From Aequorivita iocasae (GTDB taxonomy: Bacteria; Bacteroidota; Bacteroidia; Flavobacteriales; Flavobacteriaceae): a stretch of 64,000 bases of DNA. Below, in pieces: positions 18,586 through 26,927 of this stretch. The stretch is from contig NZ_CP068439.1 in assembly GCF_016757735.1 (NCBI RefSeq), forward strand, positions 806,001-870,000, given 5' to 3'. The position numbers and the translations under genes are program-made. The notes under the pieces were generated by a model. It did not search any database, was not told the DNA's origin, and worked only from the letters and a program-made list of their open reading frames with translations. The stretch's first letter is position 1. Each line of letters begins with the position of its first letter.

Positions 18586-18993
18586 ATGAAAAAAATCATC
18601 TTGTTATTAGCGCTTTCACTATCAATTTTTTCCTGTAAAAATTCTGAGGAGAAAAAAGAGGAAACCCAAGAAGTTACAGTTGGTACAGTTGAAAAATCCA
18701 AAGCCTATAAAGGAGACTTTATCGATTCAAACGGAGTAATGGTGCTAATGGGCAATAATTTTATCTATGGCGTCAAGCGCAATTCGCTTTCAGAACAATT
18801 ATCCAAACAAGTCGCTGCAATAAAGCAAAATGATATGGATATGGTAAATGTAATCGTACGTGGCAACGTTACGGAAAACACCGATAGCGAAAGTGAATGG
18901 GAAGAGATTATTACCATTACCGAAATAATGAATGTCGCCACTAAACCTTCAGATGAAGTAATTAAACTAAACGAAACAACAAAGAATAATTAA
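18586..18993 (+). CDS. Small lipoprotein encoded within the suf operon
   Basis: 135 residues. The lipobox SIFSCKNSEEKKEE gives Cys17, followed by an acidic/lysine-rich linker and a compact domain of about 95 residues (KAYKGDFIDSNGVMVLMGNNFIYGVKR ... WEEIITITEIMNV, given here in separate pieces). I do not recognise the family. It ends 1 bp before the sufC start, so the two are almost certainly co-transcribed and possibly translationally coupled. A periplasmic lipoprotein has no obvious role in cytoplasmic Fe-S assembly, so the link may be only positional or may relate to stress sensing. Confidence 0.8.
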   Translation: MKKIILLLALSLSIFSCKNSEEKKEETQEVTVGTVEKSKAYKGDFIDSNGVMVLMGNNFIYGVKRNSLSEQLSKQVAAIKQNDMDMVNVIVRGNVTENTDSESEWEEIITITEIMNVATKPSDEVIKLNETTKNN

Positions 18994-18994
18994 A

Positions 18995-19744
18995 ATGCTA
19001 AAGATTAAAGATTTACACGCCGGGCTGGAAGGAAAGGATATACTGCAAGGTATTAATTTAGAAGTGAAAGCGGGTGAAGTACACGCAATAATGGGCCCCA
19101 ACGGTTCTGGCAAGAGCACCTTGGCATCTGTTGTAGCCGGCAAAGAGGAATTTGATGTAACCAGAGGCTATATCACTTTTGAAAACGAAGATATATCTGA
19201 ATTGGATCCAGAAGAGAGAGCTCATAAAGGAATCTTTCTATCCTTTCAATATCCTGTTGAAATTCCGGGTGTTTCAGTTACAAACTTTATAAAAACCGCA
19301 ATCAACGAAACCCGCAAATCAAAAGGCCAAGAAGATATGCCAGCTTCTGAAATGCTGAAAATGATCAAGGAAAAGGCAGATATGCTGGAAATTGATAGAA
19401 AATTTCTTTCACGATCCTTAAACGAAGGTTTTTCCGGAGGAGAAAAGAAACGAAACGAAATCTTTCAAATGGCAATGATGGAACCCAAACTCGCCATTCT
19501 TGATGAAACTGATTCAGGATTGGATATTGACGCCCTTAAAATTGTGGCAAATGGTGTAAACAAATTGAAGAGCCAGGACAATGCAGTAATCGTCATCACC
19601 CACTATCAGCGCCTTTTGGATTATATAGTTCCAGATTTTGTACATGTACTAATGAACGGGAAAATAGTAAAATCCGGTAGCAAGCAACTTGCTTATGAAC
19701 TTGAAGAGAAAGGCTACGACTGGATTAAAGAGGAATTGGTTTAA
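18995..19744 (+). CDS. sufC: SUF system ATPase SufC
   Basis: 249 residues, an ABC-type ATPase. Walker A is GPNGSGKST (about residues 34-42), the Q-loop is FQYPVEIPG, the signature is SGGEKKRNEIFQMA, and Walker B is LAILDETDSGLDID followed by the H-loop VITHYQRLL. The atypical 'ETDSGLD' is diagnostic of SufC as opposed to transporter ATPases. SufC dimerises with SufB and SufD and drives cluster assembly. It starts 1 bp after the lipoprotein stop. Confidence 0.96.
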   Translation: MLKIKDLHAGLEGKDILQGINLEVKAGEVHAIMGPNGSGKSTLASVVAGKEEFDVTRGYITFENEDISELDPEERAHKGIFLSFQYPVEIPGVSVTNFIKTAINETRKSKGQEDMPASEMLKMIKEKADMLEIDRKFLSRSLNEGFSGGEKKRNEIFQMAMMEPKLAILDETDSGLDIDALKIVANGVNKLKSQDNAVIVITHYQRLLDYIVPDFVHVLMNGKIVKSGSKQLAYELEEKGYDWIKEELV

Positions 19745-19775
19745 CAATTGAATCCTAAATTCTGAATTGAAAAAA

Positions 19776-21089
19776 ATGAGTTTTAAAGACAAATTATTAT
19801 CATCATACATCGCCCTCGAAGACTATTTGGAGTTTGATTCGCCATTGCACGATGTGCGCAACAATGCTATTAAAATCTTTGAAGAAAAAGGGTTTCCAAC
19901 GAAGAAAGATGAAGCGTGGAAATATACTTCGTTAAATTCCCTGCTGAAGCCTAATTATAGCATTTATTCAAACAAAGAGCGTAATGTTGAGCTAAAAAAT
20001 GTTCGCAAGTATTTTCTGCACGAAATAGACACTTACAAGCTTGTTTTTGTGGATGGTGTATATAATTCCTTTCTTTCAGAAACGACGCACGATTCGCTTG
20101 ATGTTTGCTTAATGTCCGCAGCCTTGAACAAAAGCAAGTACAAACCAATCATTGAAACCTATTTCAACAAAGCTGCTAAAAGCGACAGCCTAACTTCGCT
20201 CAATACTGCTTTCACAAAAGAAGGCGCTTACATTCATATTCCCGCTCACAAAGAAGTGGAAAAGCCCATTGAAATAATCAATTTTTCTACCGGAAATGAA
20301 GCCGCAATGTTTTTACAACCCCGCAATTTAATTGTGGTTGGCGAAAACGCCCACGTTCAAATAATAGAACGACACCAAAGCCTTTCCGGCAATGAAGTTC
20401 TCACCAATTCGGTTACAGAGATCTTTGCCGAAAAACGCGCTTACGTAGATTATTATAAAATTCAAAACGACGAAGCCACCGCCTCGTTAATTGATAACAC
20501 CTATATTTCACAACAACGCGATACCGTTTGCCGCGTGCATACTTTCGCCTTTGGTGGAAAATTAGTGCGCAACAACCTCAACTTTTTCCAAAAAGGAGAA
20601 CACTGTGATTCTACATTAAAAGGAATCACAATTCTGGAAGGCAAACAACATACAGACCACAACACATTGGTACACCACATTGCACCCAATTGTGAAAGCC
20701 ACCAAGACTATAAAGGACTCTTTGCGGAAGCTTCCACAGGAGTTTTCAACGGTAAAATTATTGTTGAAAAAGATGCGCAAAAAATTGACGCCTTTCAGCA
20801 AAACAATAATATTTTGATTGACGATAAAGCAACGATCAACGCCAAACCTCAGCTGGAAATTTTTGCTGACGATGTAAAATGCTCGCACGGCTGTACCATT
20901 GGCCAATTTGATGAAGACGCACTATTCTACTTGCGCAGCCGCGGAATTGGGTTGAAAGAATCACGCGCTTTGTTGATGTATGCTTTTGCCAATACTGTGT
21001 TGGAAAGTGTAAAAATTCCAGAATTGAAGGTGCGAATCAACAAACTTATTGCCAATAAAATTGGGGTTAGTTTGGGGTTTGAGCTTTAA
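19776..21089 (+). CDS. sufD: Fe-S cluster assembly protein SufD
   Basis: 437 residues from the ATG at 19776 (an in-frame TTG at 19767 would add three). It is the SufB paralogue of the SufBC2D complex. Motifs include a Trp-containing N-terminal block (PTKKDEAWKYTSL), a beta-helix core, and the C-terminal DDVKCSHGCTIGQFDEDALFYLRSRG, which contains the conserved Cys-Ser-His region, followed by the characteristic late helix. It lies between sufC and sufS with short gaps (31 and 15 bp). Confidence 0.95.
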   Translation: MSFKDKLLSSYIALEDYLEFDSPLHDVRNNAIKIFEEKGFPTKKDEAWKYTSLNSLLKPNYSIYSNKERNVELKNVRKYFLHEIDTYKLVFVDGVYNSFLSETTHDSLDVCLMSAALNKSKYKPIIETYFNKAAKSDSLTSLNTAFTKEGAYIHIPAHKEVEKPIEIINFSTGNEAAMFLQPRNLIVVGENAHVQIIERHQSLSGNEVLTNSVTEIFAEKRAYVDYYKIQNDEATASLIDNTYISQQRDTVCRVHTFAFGGKLVRNNLNFFQKGEHCDSTLKGITILEGKQHTDHNTLVHHIAPNCESHQDYKGLFAEASTGVFNGKIIVEKDAQKIDAFQQNNNILIDDKATINAKPQLEIFADDVKCSHGCTIGQFDEDALFYLRSRGIGLKESRALLMYAFANTVLESVKIPELKVRINKLIANKIGVSLGFEL

Positions 21090-21104
21090 AAATGATTTCT
21101 TTTC

Positions 21105-22322
21105 ATGAGCATTGATATCCAAAGAATCCGCAAAGATTTCCCCATACTTTCCCGAAAGGTAAACGGATATCCGCTGGTATATCTGGACAATGCCGCAACG
21201 TCGCAAAAACCGCAACAGGTTATTGATTGCATTGTGGATTATTACAGCAACTACAATGCAAATATCCATCGTGGCGTACATACCCTTTCACAGGAAGCGA
21301 CAGACGCATACGAAGGAGCTAGAAGAAAAATCCAAAACCATTTTAATGCAAAACAAGCCTATGAAATCGTCTTTACAGCCGGGACCACCCACGGAATAAA
21401 CCTGGTTGCAAATGGTTTTTCTGAAATTCTAAAAAAAGGCGATGAAATTCTAGTTTCGGCATTGGAGCACCACAGCAATATTGTGCCGTGGCAAATGCTT
21501 TGCGAAAAAACTGGAGCCATACTGAAAGTAATTCCGATGAATGAGGAAGGTATTTTGGTTTTTTCGGAATACGAAAAGTTGCTTACCACGAAAACAAAAC
21601 TGGTTTTTGTAAACCATATTTCAAACGCCTTGGGAACCATAAATCCCATTGCTGAAATCATTGAAAAAGCCCATAAAGTGGGAGCTGCGGTGTTAATAGA
21701 CGGGGCGCAATCCTGTTCGCATATAAAACCCGATCTTCAGAAACTGAATGTAGATTTTTACGTAACCTCAGCCCACAAAATGTGCGGCCCAACCGGTGTT
21801 GGCATCCTTTATATGAAAGAAGCATGGGGCAACAAATTGTCGCCGTATCAAGGTGGCGGCGAAATGATTACCGATGTAACTTTTGAGAAAACTACCTATG
21901 CCGCGCTTCCGCATAAATTTGAAGCGGGAACGCCCAATATTTGTGGCGGAATTGCTTTTGGAGCTGCAATTGATTATCTTAACGCAATTGGCTTTAACGC
22001 AATTGAAAAGTACGAAAACGAACTTTTAAAATACGCCACCCAAAAACTTTTAGAAATTGAAGGTTTAAAAATTTATGGCACCGGCCCTGCTAAAACCTCG
22101 GTTATTTCCTTCAATATTGAAGGGATACATCCGTATGATATTGGAACCATTGTGGACAAATTGGGCATTGCCGTACGCACAGGCCACCACTGCGCACAAC
22201 CTATTATGGATTTTTATAAAATTCCGGGTACGGTGCGGGCTTCCTTTGCGTTTTACAATACTTTGGAAGAAGTGGACGCATTGGTAGCAGCGGTAAAAAA
22301 AGCTAAAATGATGTTAAGTTGA
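21105..22322 (+). CDS. sufS: Cysteine desulfurase SufS
   Basis: 405 residues, a group II PLP-dependent cysteine desulfurase that supplies sulfur for cluster assembly. The PLP lysine is Lys225 in SAHKMCGPTG and the persulfide Cys is Cys363 in RTGHHCAQP, a short active-site loop as expected for SufS and not IscS. The N-terminus (RKDFPILSRKVNGYPLVYLDNAATSQKP, given in parts) is typical. SufE is encoded 504 bp downstream, after a META lipoprotein gene. Confidence 0.95.
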   Translation: MSIDIQRIRKDFPILSRKVNGYPLVYLDNAATSQKPQQVIDCIVDYYSNYNANIHRGVHTLSQEATDAYEGARRKIQNHFNAKQAYEIVFTAGTTHGINLVANGFSEILKKGDEILVSALEHHSNIVPWQMLCEKTGAILKVIPMNEEGILVFSEYEKLLTTKTKLVFVNHISNALGTINPIAEIIEKAHKVGAAVLIDGAQSCSHIKPDLQKLNVDFYVTSAHKMCGPTGVGILYMKEAWGNKLSPYQGGGEMITDVTFEKTTYAALPHKFEAGTPNICGGIAFGAAIDYLNAIGFNAIEKYENELLKYATQKLLEIEGLKIYGTGPAKTSVISFNIEGIHPYDIGTIVDKLGIAVRTGHHCAQPIMDFYKIPGTVRASFAFYNTLEEVDALVAAVKKAKMMLS

Positions 22323-22379
22323 ACCTTAACCTACGCTTAAAACTTGAACTTTGACATCTAACTTTTAAAACATATCATT

Positions 22380-22820
22380 ATGAAAGCACTTGCCACAGTT
22401 TCAATTTTACTATTTGTAATAATTTTTACAGGTTGCGACGAAACAAAAAAAGTAATTGACGTAGCTGGAAGCGTTCAACTAACGGGCAGTTATACCGTAA
22501 ATTCAATAAATGGAAAGAAACTGGAAAATACAAAGAATCCAACCTTTACACTTTCTGCAATAGATAATTCTTTTCGGGGAACAACAGGTTGCAATTCAGT
22601 TTTTGGGAATTACACAATTGATCTTTACAGCATTAATTTTGGCGATTTAGCAGTGAGCGAAAAGATGTGCATGGACAAAAATATAATGAACACGGAGAGA
22701 GATTTTTTGAATGCATTGAACAACACCGGAACATACGGTTTACAAAACGGAGTTTTAACCCTTTATTCCAAAACAGATCGAAGTGTACTTTTAAGTGCAA
22801 CCAAAGATTCAAATGAATAA
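22380..22820 (+). CDS. META-domain (HslJ-like) lipoprotein
   Basis: 146 residues with a lipobox (FTGCDETKK, Cys19). The mature part is a single META domain: SYTVNSINGKKL, FTLSAIDNSFRGTTGCNSVFGNYTID, then MCMD and an ALNNTGTYGL strand. META domains occur in E. coli HslJ and in secreted motility-linked proteins; their biochemical role is unclear. It is inserted between sufS and sufE, 6 bp before sufE, so it is co-transcribed with the SUF genes. Confidence 0.85.
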   Translation: MKALATVSILLFVIIFTGCDETKKVIDVAGSVQLTGSYTVNSINGKKLENTKNPTFTLSAIDNSFRGTTGCNSVFGNYTIDLYSINFGDLAVSEKMCMDKNIMNTERDFLNALNNTGTYGLQNGVLTLYSKTDRSVLLSATKDSNE

Positions 22821-22826
22821 AATTTT

Positions 22827-23252
22827 ATGACGATTGAAGCAATACAGGAAGAATTAATTGACGAGTTTTCAATGTTTGAAGACTGGATGCAGCGCTATGA
22901 ATATATGATAGACCTCGGCAAGTCGCTTCCATTAATTGATGAAAATTTAAAGACCGAAGATAAATTGATAAAAGGCTGCCAAAGCAAAGTGTGGCTCAAT
23001 TCTGAAATGAGGGACGGCAAAGTTATTTTCACCGCAGATAGTGACGCCATAATCACCAAAGGTATTATCGCGGTTTTGATTCGCGTTTTTTCCCATCAAA
23101 AACCACAGGCTATCTTAGATGCAAATACAGATTTTATTGATGAAATAGGGCTAAAGGAACACCTCTCGCCCACCCGTGCAAACGGCCTGGTGTCGATGAT
23201 AAAGCAAATGAAAATGTATGCCTTGGCATATCAAACACAACTTAATAATTAA
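22827..23252 (+). CDS. sufE: Cysteine desulfuration protein SufE
   Basis: 141 residues, matching the SufE family. The sulfur-accepting cysteine is Cys51 in the loop KGCQSKVW. SufE takes persulfide sulfur from SufS and passes it to SufB. Other typical segments are FSMFEDWMQRYEYMIDLGKSLP, LIRVFSHQKPQAI and GLKEHLSPTRANGLVSM (given in parts). The next gene begins 4 bp downstream. Confidence 0.95.
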   Translation: MTIEAIQEELIDEFSMFEDWMQRYEYMIDLGKSLPLIDENLKTEDKLIKGCQSKVWLNSEMRDGKVIFTADSDAIITKGIIAVLIRVFSHQKPQAILDANTDFIDEIGLKEHLSPTRANGLVSMIKQMKMYALAYQTQLNN

Positions 23253-23256
23253 AGTA

Positions 23257-23580
23257 ATGGAAACAGAAATAGACATGACCGAGTTGGGCGAAAAAATAGT
23301 TACAGTCCTTAAAACCATTTACGATCCCGAAATACCTGTAGATATCTATGAGCTTGGACTTATTTATGACGTTTTCATTAATGAAGACCGCGAGGTAAAA
23401 ATATTGATGACGCTCACTACACCAAACTGTCCCGTAGCAGAAAGCTTGCCCCTGGAAGTTGAGGAAAAAGTAAAATCCATGAAAATGATTAAAGATGCAG
23501 AAGTAGAAATTACTTTTGATCCCCCATGGAGCCAAGACTTAATGAGCGAAGAAGCCAAGCTGGAACTTGGGATGCTTTGA
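23257..23580 (+). CDS. MIP18/DUF59 Fe-S assembly protein (SufT-like)
   Basis: 107 residues from the ATG at 23257. A longer frame from 23218 overlaps sufE and lacks homology-like sequence. Typical DUF59 features are LKTIYDPEIPVDIYELGLIYDV and MTLTTPNCPVAESLP with the conserved Cys near residue 60. Proteins of this family act late in Fe-S maturation; members beside suf genes are called SufT. It lies in the same operon, 4 bp after sufE. Confidence 0.92.
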   Translation: METEIDMTELGEKIVTVLKTIYDPEIPVDIYELGLIYDVFINEDREVKILMTLTTPNCPVAESLPLEVEEKVKSMKMIKDAEVEITFDPPWSQDLMSEEAKLELGML

Positions 23581-23636
23581 AAAAGGCTGTAGGCTTTAGG
23601 CAAAATAAAACCTCATAATACTAATAACTTTTCAAA

Positions 23637-24152
23637 GTGTCTGAAGAAATAATAAATCGCGTAGCGAACAGCAAGCTTGTAACCTTTGATCTTGAGGAAA
23701 TTTATCCCAAAGGAGAAAGGGTTTCGTTTGATATTTCACAATGGTTGCTGGAAGGTATGGTGCTTCGTGAAAATAGTTTTCGGGAAGAGGCCGCTCAACA
23801 CGATTGGAGCCAATATGACAATAAATACGTTGCTCTATTTTGCAGCACAGATGCAATCGTTCCCGGATGGGCTTACTTGTTATTATCACTTCATTTGGCG
23901 CCTTTTGCCAAAAAAATTACCGTTGGCACTTGGGAAGAACTGGAGAGCATTCTTTTTGCGGAAGTACTTCAAAACTTGGATATTTCAGAATATAAAGACA
24001 AGCCTGTAATAATTAAAGGTTGCGCCCATAAACCTATTCCGCAGAACGCCTATGTTCTTTTGGCGCAAAAATTACAACCGATTGCCAAAAGTATTATGTA
24101 TGGAGAAGCATGTTCTTCAGTTCCACTTTTCAAGAAAAGCAAGAACCGTTAA
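23637..24152 (+). CDS. DUF2480 family protein
   Basis: 171 residues, GTG start at 23637 (no earlier in-frame ATG and the opening SEEIINRVANSKLVTFDLEE is family-like). No signal peptide or membrane helix, so cytoplasmic. A conserved Cys near residue 129 (KGCAHKPIPQNAYV) and a second Cys near residue 160 are visible. DUF2480 genes regularly sit in Bacteroidota suf clusters; the molecular role is not known to me. The 56-bp gap from the SufT-like gene is compatible with the same transcript. Confidence 0.85.
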   Translation: MSEEIINRVANSKLVTFDLEEIYPKGERVSFDISQWLLEGMVLRENSFREEAAQHDWSQYDNKYVALFCSTDAIVPGWAYLLLSLHLAPFAKKITVGTWEELESILFAEVLQNLDISEYKDKPVIIKGCAHKPIPQNAYVLLAQKLQPIAKSIMYGEACSSVPLFKKSKNR

Positions 24153-24185
24153 AATTTTCTATCAAAATATTTAATAAAGAGTAAG

Positions 24186-24193
24186 TACTTTTG
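24186..24193 (+). promoter_or_regulatory. -7 element TACTTTTG upstream of the DUF3078 gene
   Basis: Exact TAnnTTTG match 23 bp before the start codon, in the 64-bp gap after the DUF2480 gene. This suggests the DUF3078 gene has its own promoter and is not simply the last suf gene. Confidence 0.45.
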
Positions 24194-24216
24194 CAAAAAC
24201 AAAACCTTTTATAACG

Positions 24217-25143
24217 ATGAAGAAACTTTTACTTCTGGCAGTACTTTTTGCTGCGCCAATGGCCATAATTGCCCAAGAAGAAACCCCAAAAGATACCATC
24301 CCCAATGGTTGGACGCGTGCGGGAAACCTTTCCTTATTATTCAACCAAGCTGCCTTTAACGCAGAATGGACTGGTGGCGGAACATCCAATTATTCGGGAA
24401 ACCTTTCACTTACATATGATTTTAATTATAAGCACGACAAACTTAGCTGGAACAACAGGCTGATAGGTGAATATGGGCTTACCAAAAACAAGGATGATAA
24501 ATATTCCCGGAAAACCAATGATCGCTTGGAACTAAACTCTATTCTTGGCCAACAGATAAAAGAAAGCAATTGGTATTATTCATTGTTCCTGAACTTTAAA
24601 ACACAATTTGCAAAAGGCTATGAGTTTAATAGCGACTTGAATCCTGAAGACGAAGGCTACCGTACAGAAACCACTCACATTCTCTCACCCGCATACCTTC
24701 AGTTTGGGCCGGGTTTCCTTTGGAAGAAAAGTGATAATCTGTATGTGAATATTTCTCCCGCAACGGCTAAATTCATTTTGGTTGATAAAGACTTTACAGC
24801 TGTAGATGAAACTGTACCCGGGGCTTTAGATGCTTATAACGAGAATAAATATTTTGGCGTTGACGCAAACGAAAGCTCCCGTTTTGAATTTGGCGCCTCA
24901 ATTTCTGCTTATGCCAAATTTGATATTATGGCAAATATTTCCGCAGAAAACATTTTGAACCTGTATTCCAATTATTTGGAAGACTCCCAAAACGTGGATG
25001 TGGACTACACCTTTAACCTTGTTATGAAGGTGAATAGATATATCTCTTCAAACGTAACCTTTCAGGCTATTTATGACGATAATGCGGTACAAGGTTTCCA
25101 AATACGTGAAACTTTGGGCGTGGGATTGACCTACGGATTTTAA
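24217..25143 (+). CDS. DUF3078 outer-membrane-like protein
   Basis: 308 residues. The signal peptide is MKKLLLLAVLFAAPMAIIAQ. The mature protein is a series of amphipathic strands rich in Tyr, Asn and Trp with a C-terminal aromatic residue (VGLTYGF), as expected for a beta-barrel in the outer membrane. Family landmarks include GNLSLLFNQAAFNAEWTGGG and LSWNNRLIGEYGLTKNKDDK. The role of DUF3078 is unknown. A shared terminator separates it from hflX, which converges on it. Confidence 0.84.
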   Translation: MKKLLLLAVLFAAPMAIIAQEETPKDTIPNGWTRAGNLSLLFNQAAFNAEWTGGGTSNYSGNLSLTYDFNYKHDKLSWNNRLIGEYGLTKNKDDKYSRKTNDRLELNSILGQQIKESNWYYSLFLNFKTQFAKGYEFNSDLNPEDEGYRTETTHILSPAYLQFGPGFLWKKSDNLYVNISPATAKFILVDKDFTAVDETVPGALDAYNENKYFGVDANESSRFEFGASISAYAKFDIMANISAENILNLYSNYLEDSQNVDVDYTFNLVMKVNRYISSNVTFQAIYDDNAVQGFQIRETLGVGLTYGF

Positions 25144-25157
25144 AAAATGCAAATAAC

Positions 25158-25193
25158 AAAAAGCCGACTTAAAAAATATGAGTCGGCTTTTTT
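25158..25193 (+). terminator. Bidirectional terminator between the DUF3078 gene and hflX
   Basis: A 9-bp perfect stem AAGCCGACT/AGTCGGCTT (25161-25169 and 25181-25189), with an A run before it and a T run after it on both strands. It can serve both convergent genes, which end at 25143 and 25207. Confidence 0.85.
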
Positions 25194-25206
25194 CATAGTT
25201 TAAATT

Positions 25207-26427
25207 TTAGGGTGTTTCATCTTCTTCCGTGTACTCATCATACAAAAAGTTGTTATAAGGGAAGCGTGTGGTGTGTATTTCCTTTACTTTTTCATAAACA
25301 AGTTTTCGAAATTCGTTAAAATTTTCTTTGTTCAATGCTGAAATAAAGATAGCATCTCCGTTAAGTTTGGCCATCCAGGTTTGTTTCCATTCTTCCAAAG
25401 TATAATGCGCCTTTGTTTTTTCGGTCATCAAATCGTCATCCTCAATTTTCTCAGGATCATAGACGTCAATTTTATTGAAAACCATAATAGTAGGTTTATC
25501 TGCACTGCCAATCTCTTCTAAAATTTTATTGACCGAATCGATATGGTGCTCAAAAGATGGGTGGCTAATATCTACAACGTGCAACAGTAGGTCAGCTTCG
25601 CGAACCTCATCAAGTGTGCTTTTAAAGGATTCTACAAGTTGTGTGGGCAATTTGCGGATAAAACCAACGGTATCGGTAAGTAAAAACGGAAGGTTCCCAA
25701 TTACTACTTTGCGAACGGTAGTATCAAGTGTTGCAAAAAGTTTGTTTTCGGCAAAAACGTCGCTTTTGCTAATTACGTTCATCAATGTAGATTTCCCTAC
25801 GTTTGTGTAACCTACTAGCGCCACGCGCACCAGCGACCCACGGTTTCCACGTTGCACCTGCATTTGGCGGTCAATTTTTTTCAATTTTTCTTTAAGCAAA
25901 GCAATACGGTCGCGAACAATACGTCTGTCTGTTTCGATCTCGGTTTCCCCCGGACCTCGCATCCCAATACCTCCACGTTGGCGTTCCAAGTGGGTCCACA
26001 TACCTGCAAGGCGTGGCAATAGATATTCGTACTGTGCCAGCTCTACCTGTGTGCGGGCGTAACTTGTTTGGGCACGCTGGGCAAAAATGTCAAGAATTAA
26101 ATTGGTTCGGTCTATTATTTTACACTGAAGAATTTTTTCAATATTTTTTTGCTGAGCCGGCGAAAGTTCGTCGTCAAAAATTGCGACACCAACCTCGTGT
26201 TCATTTACAAAGTCTTTTACCTCATCCAGCTTTCCAGTACCAATAAAAGTTTTGGGGTTGGGTACTTCCATTTTTTGAGTAAAGCGCTTTAGCACCTCTC
26301 CCCCCGCAGTATATGCCAGAAACTCAAGTTCATCAAGGTATTCTTCAGATTTTTCTTCATTCTGATATTGGGTTATTAACCCAATTAATACTGTTTTTTC
26401 GTAAGAAATGTCTGTTTGTTCAATCAT
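25207..26427 (-). CDS. hflX: Ribosome-associated GTPase HflX
   Basis: 406 residues. The N-terminal HflX domain contains FIGTGKLDEV and FDDELSPAQQKNIEK, followed by the RGGIGMRGPGETEIETDRR linker helix region and then the G domain with G1 GYTNVGKSTL, G2 around DTTVRK, G3 DTVGFIRKLP and G4 NKIDVY. HflX splits or rescues stalled ribosomes under stress. The length and domain order are normal. The upstream region is a 500-bp gap with a -7 element 126 bp before the start. Confidence 0.95.
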   Translation of the reverse strand: MIEQTDISYEKTVLIGLITQYQNEEKSEEYLDELEFLAYTAGGEVLKRFTQKMEVPNPKTFIGTGKLDEVKDFVNEHEVGVAIFDDELSPAQQKNIEKILQCKIIDRTNLILDIFAQRAQTSYARTQVELAQYEYLLPRLAGMWTHLERQRGGIGMRGPGETEIETDRRIVRDRIALLKEKLKKIDRQMQVQRGNRGSLVRVALVGYTNVGKSTLMNVISKSDVFAENKLFATLDTTVRKVVIGNLPFLLTDTVGFIRKLPTQLVESFKSTLDEVREADLLLHVVDISHPSFEHHIDSVNKILEEIGSADKPTIMVFNKIDVYDPEKIEDDDLMTEKTKAHYTLEEWKQTWMAKLNGDAIFISALNKENFNEFRKLVYEKVKEIHTTRFPYNNFLYDEYTEEDETP

Positions 26428-26927
26428 CTTATTTTGATTCTGTTGGCACTGTTCATATTGTATAAGCTATGGATGCTGTTGATAATATTGGAACTATTGT
26501 TTCTATATATGAGTACTGATTTTTTGTAATGCTAAATATTTAATCAATAAGGCAAATGTACAAAACAAAGGACAAGTCTTTTTTGTACTTTACAAGCAAT
26601 TAACAATTATAAAATTTTAAATCTTAAATTTGAAAATCCTCAAACTGTGGTGATGGTCATCCTTTAATACGAAAAATAGTAGTCGGTACTGTTTTCATTC
26701 TAGATTATTTTAAGTTATGTCATAAAAAGATAATCACATTAAAGTAAACCCTCTTCTAATAAATTATTGAGACTCAATGTTAGGGAGGACTGAGGCACTT
26801 ACTTCTTGCTTTTTCTTTAACAAACAAATGCAATAAGCTTTTAATTAACCTATAAAATTTCATATATTTCGGCTCTTAAAAAAAAGTTAACAGTTAATAA
26901 ATTATAATAACCTCCAATAAAAACTTT
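26428..26927. other. 500-bp divergent gene-free stretch
   Basis: A/T-rich. The only element I can support is the hflX -7 box at 26553-26560 on the minus strand. The other half must contain the promoter of the type B T9SS cargo gene, but no TAnnTTTG match was found close to its start. No coding frame of convincing composition, tRNA or repeat is visible. Confidence 0.5.
26553..26560 (-). promoter_or_regulatory. -7 element TACATTTG upstream of hflX
   Basis: Exact TAnnTTTG match on the minus strand. It implies a 5' leader of roughly 120 nt for hflX. No well-spaced TTG is seen. Confidence 0.35.
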
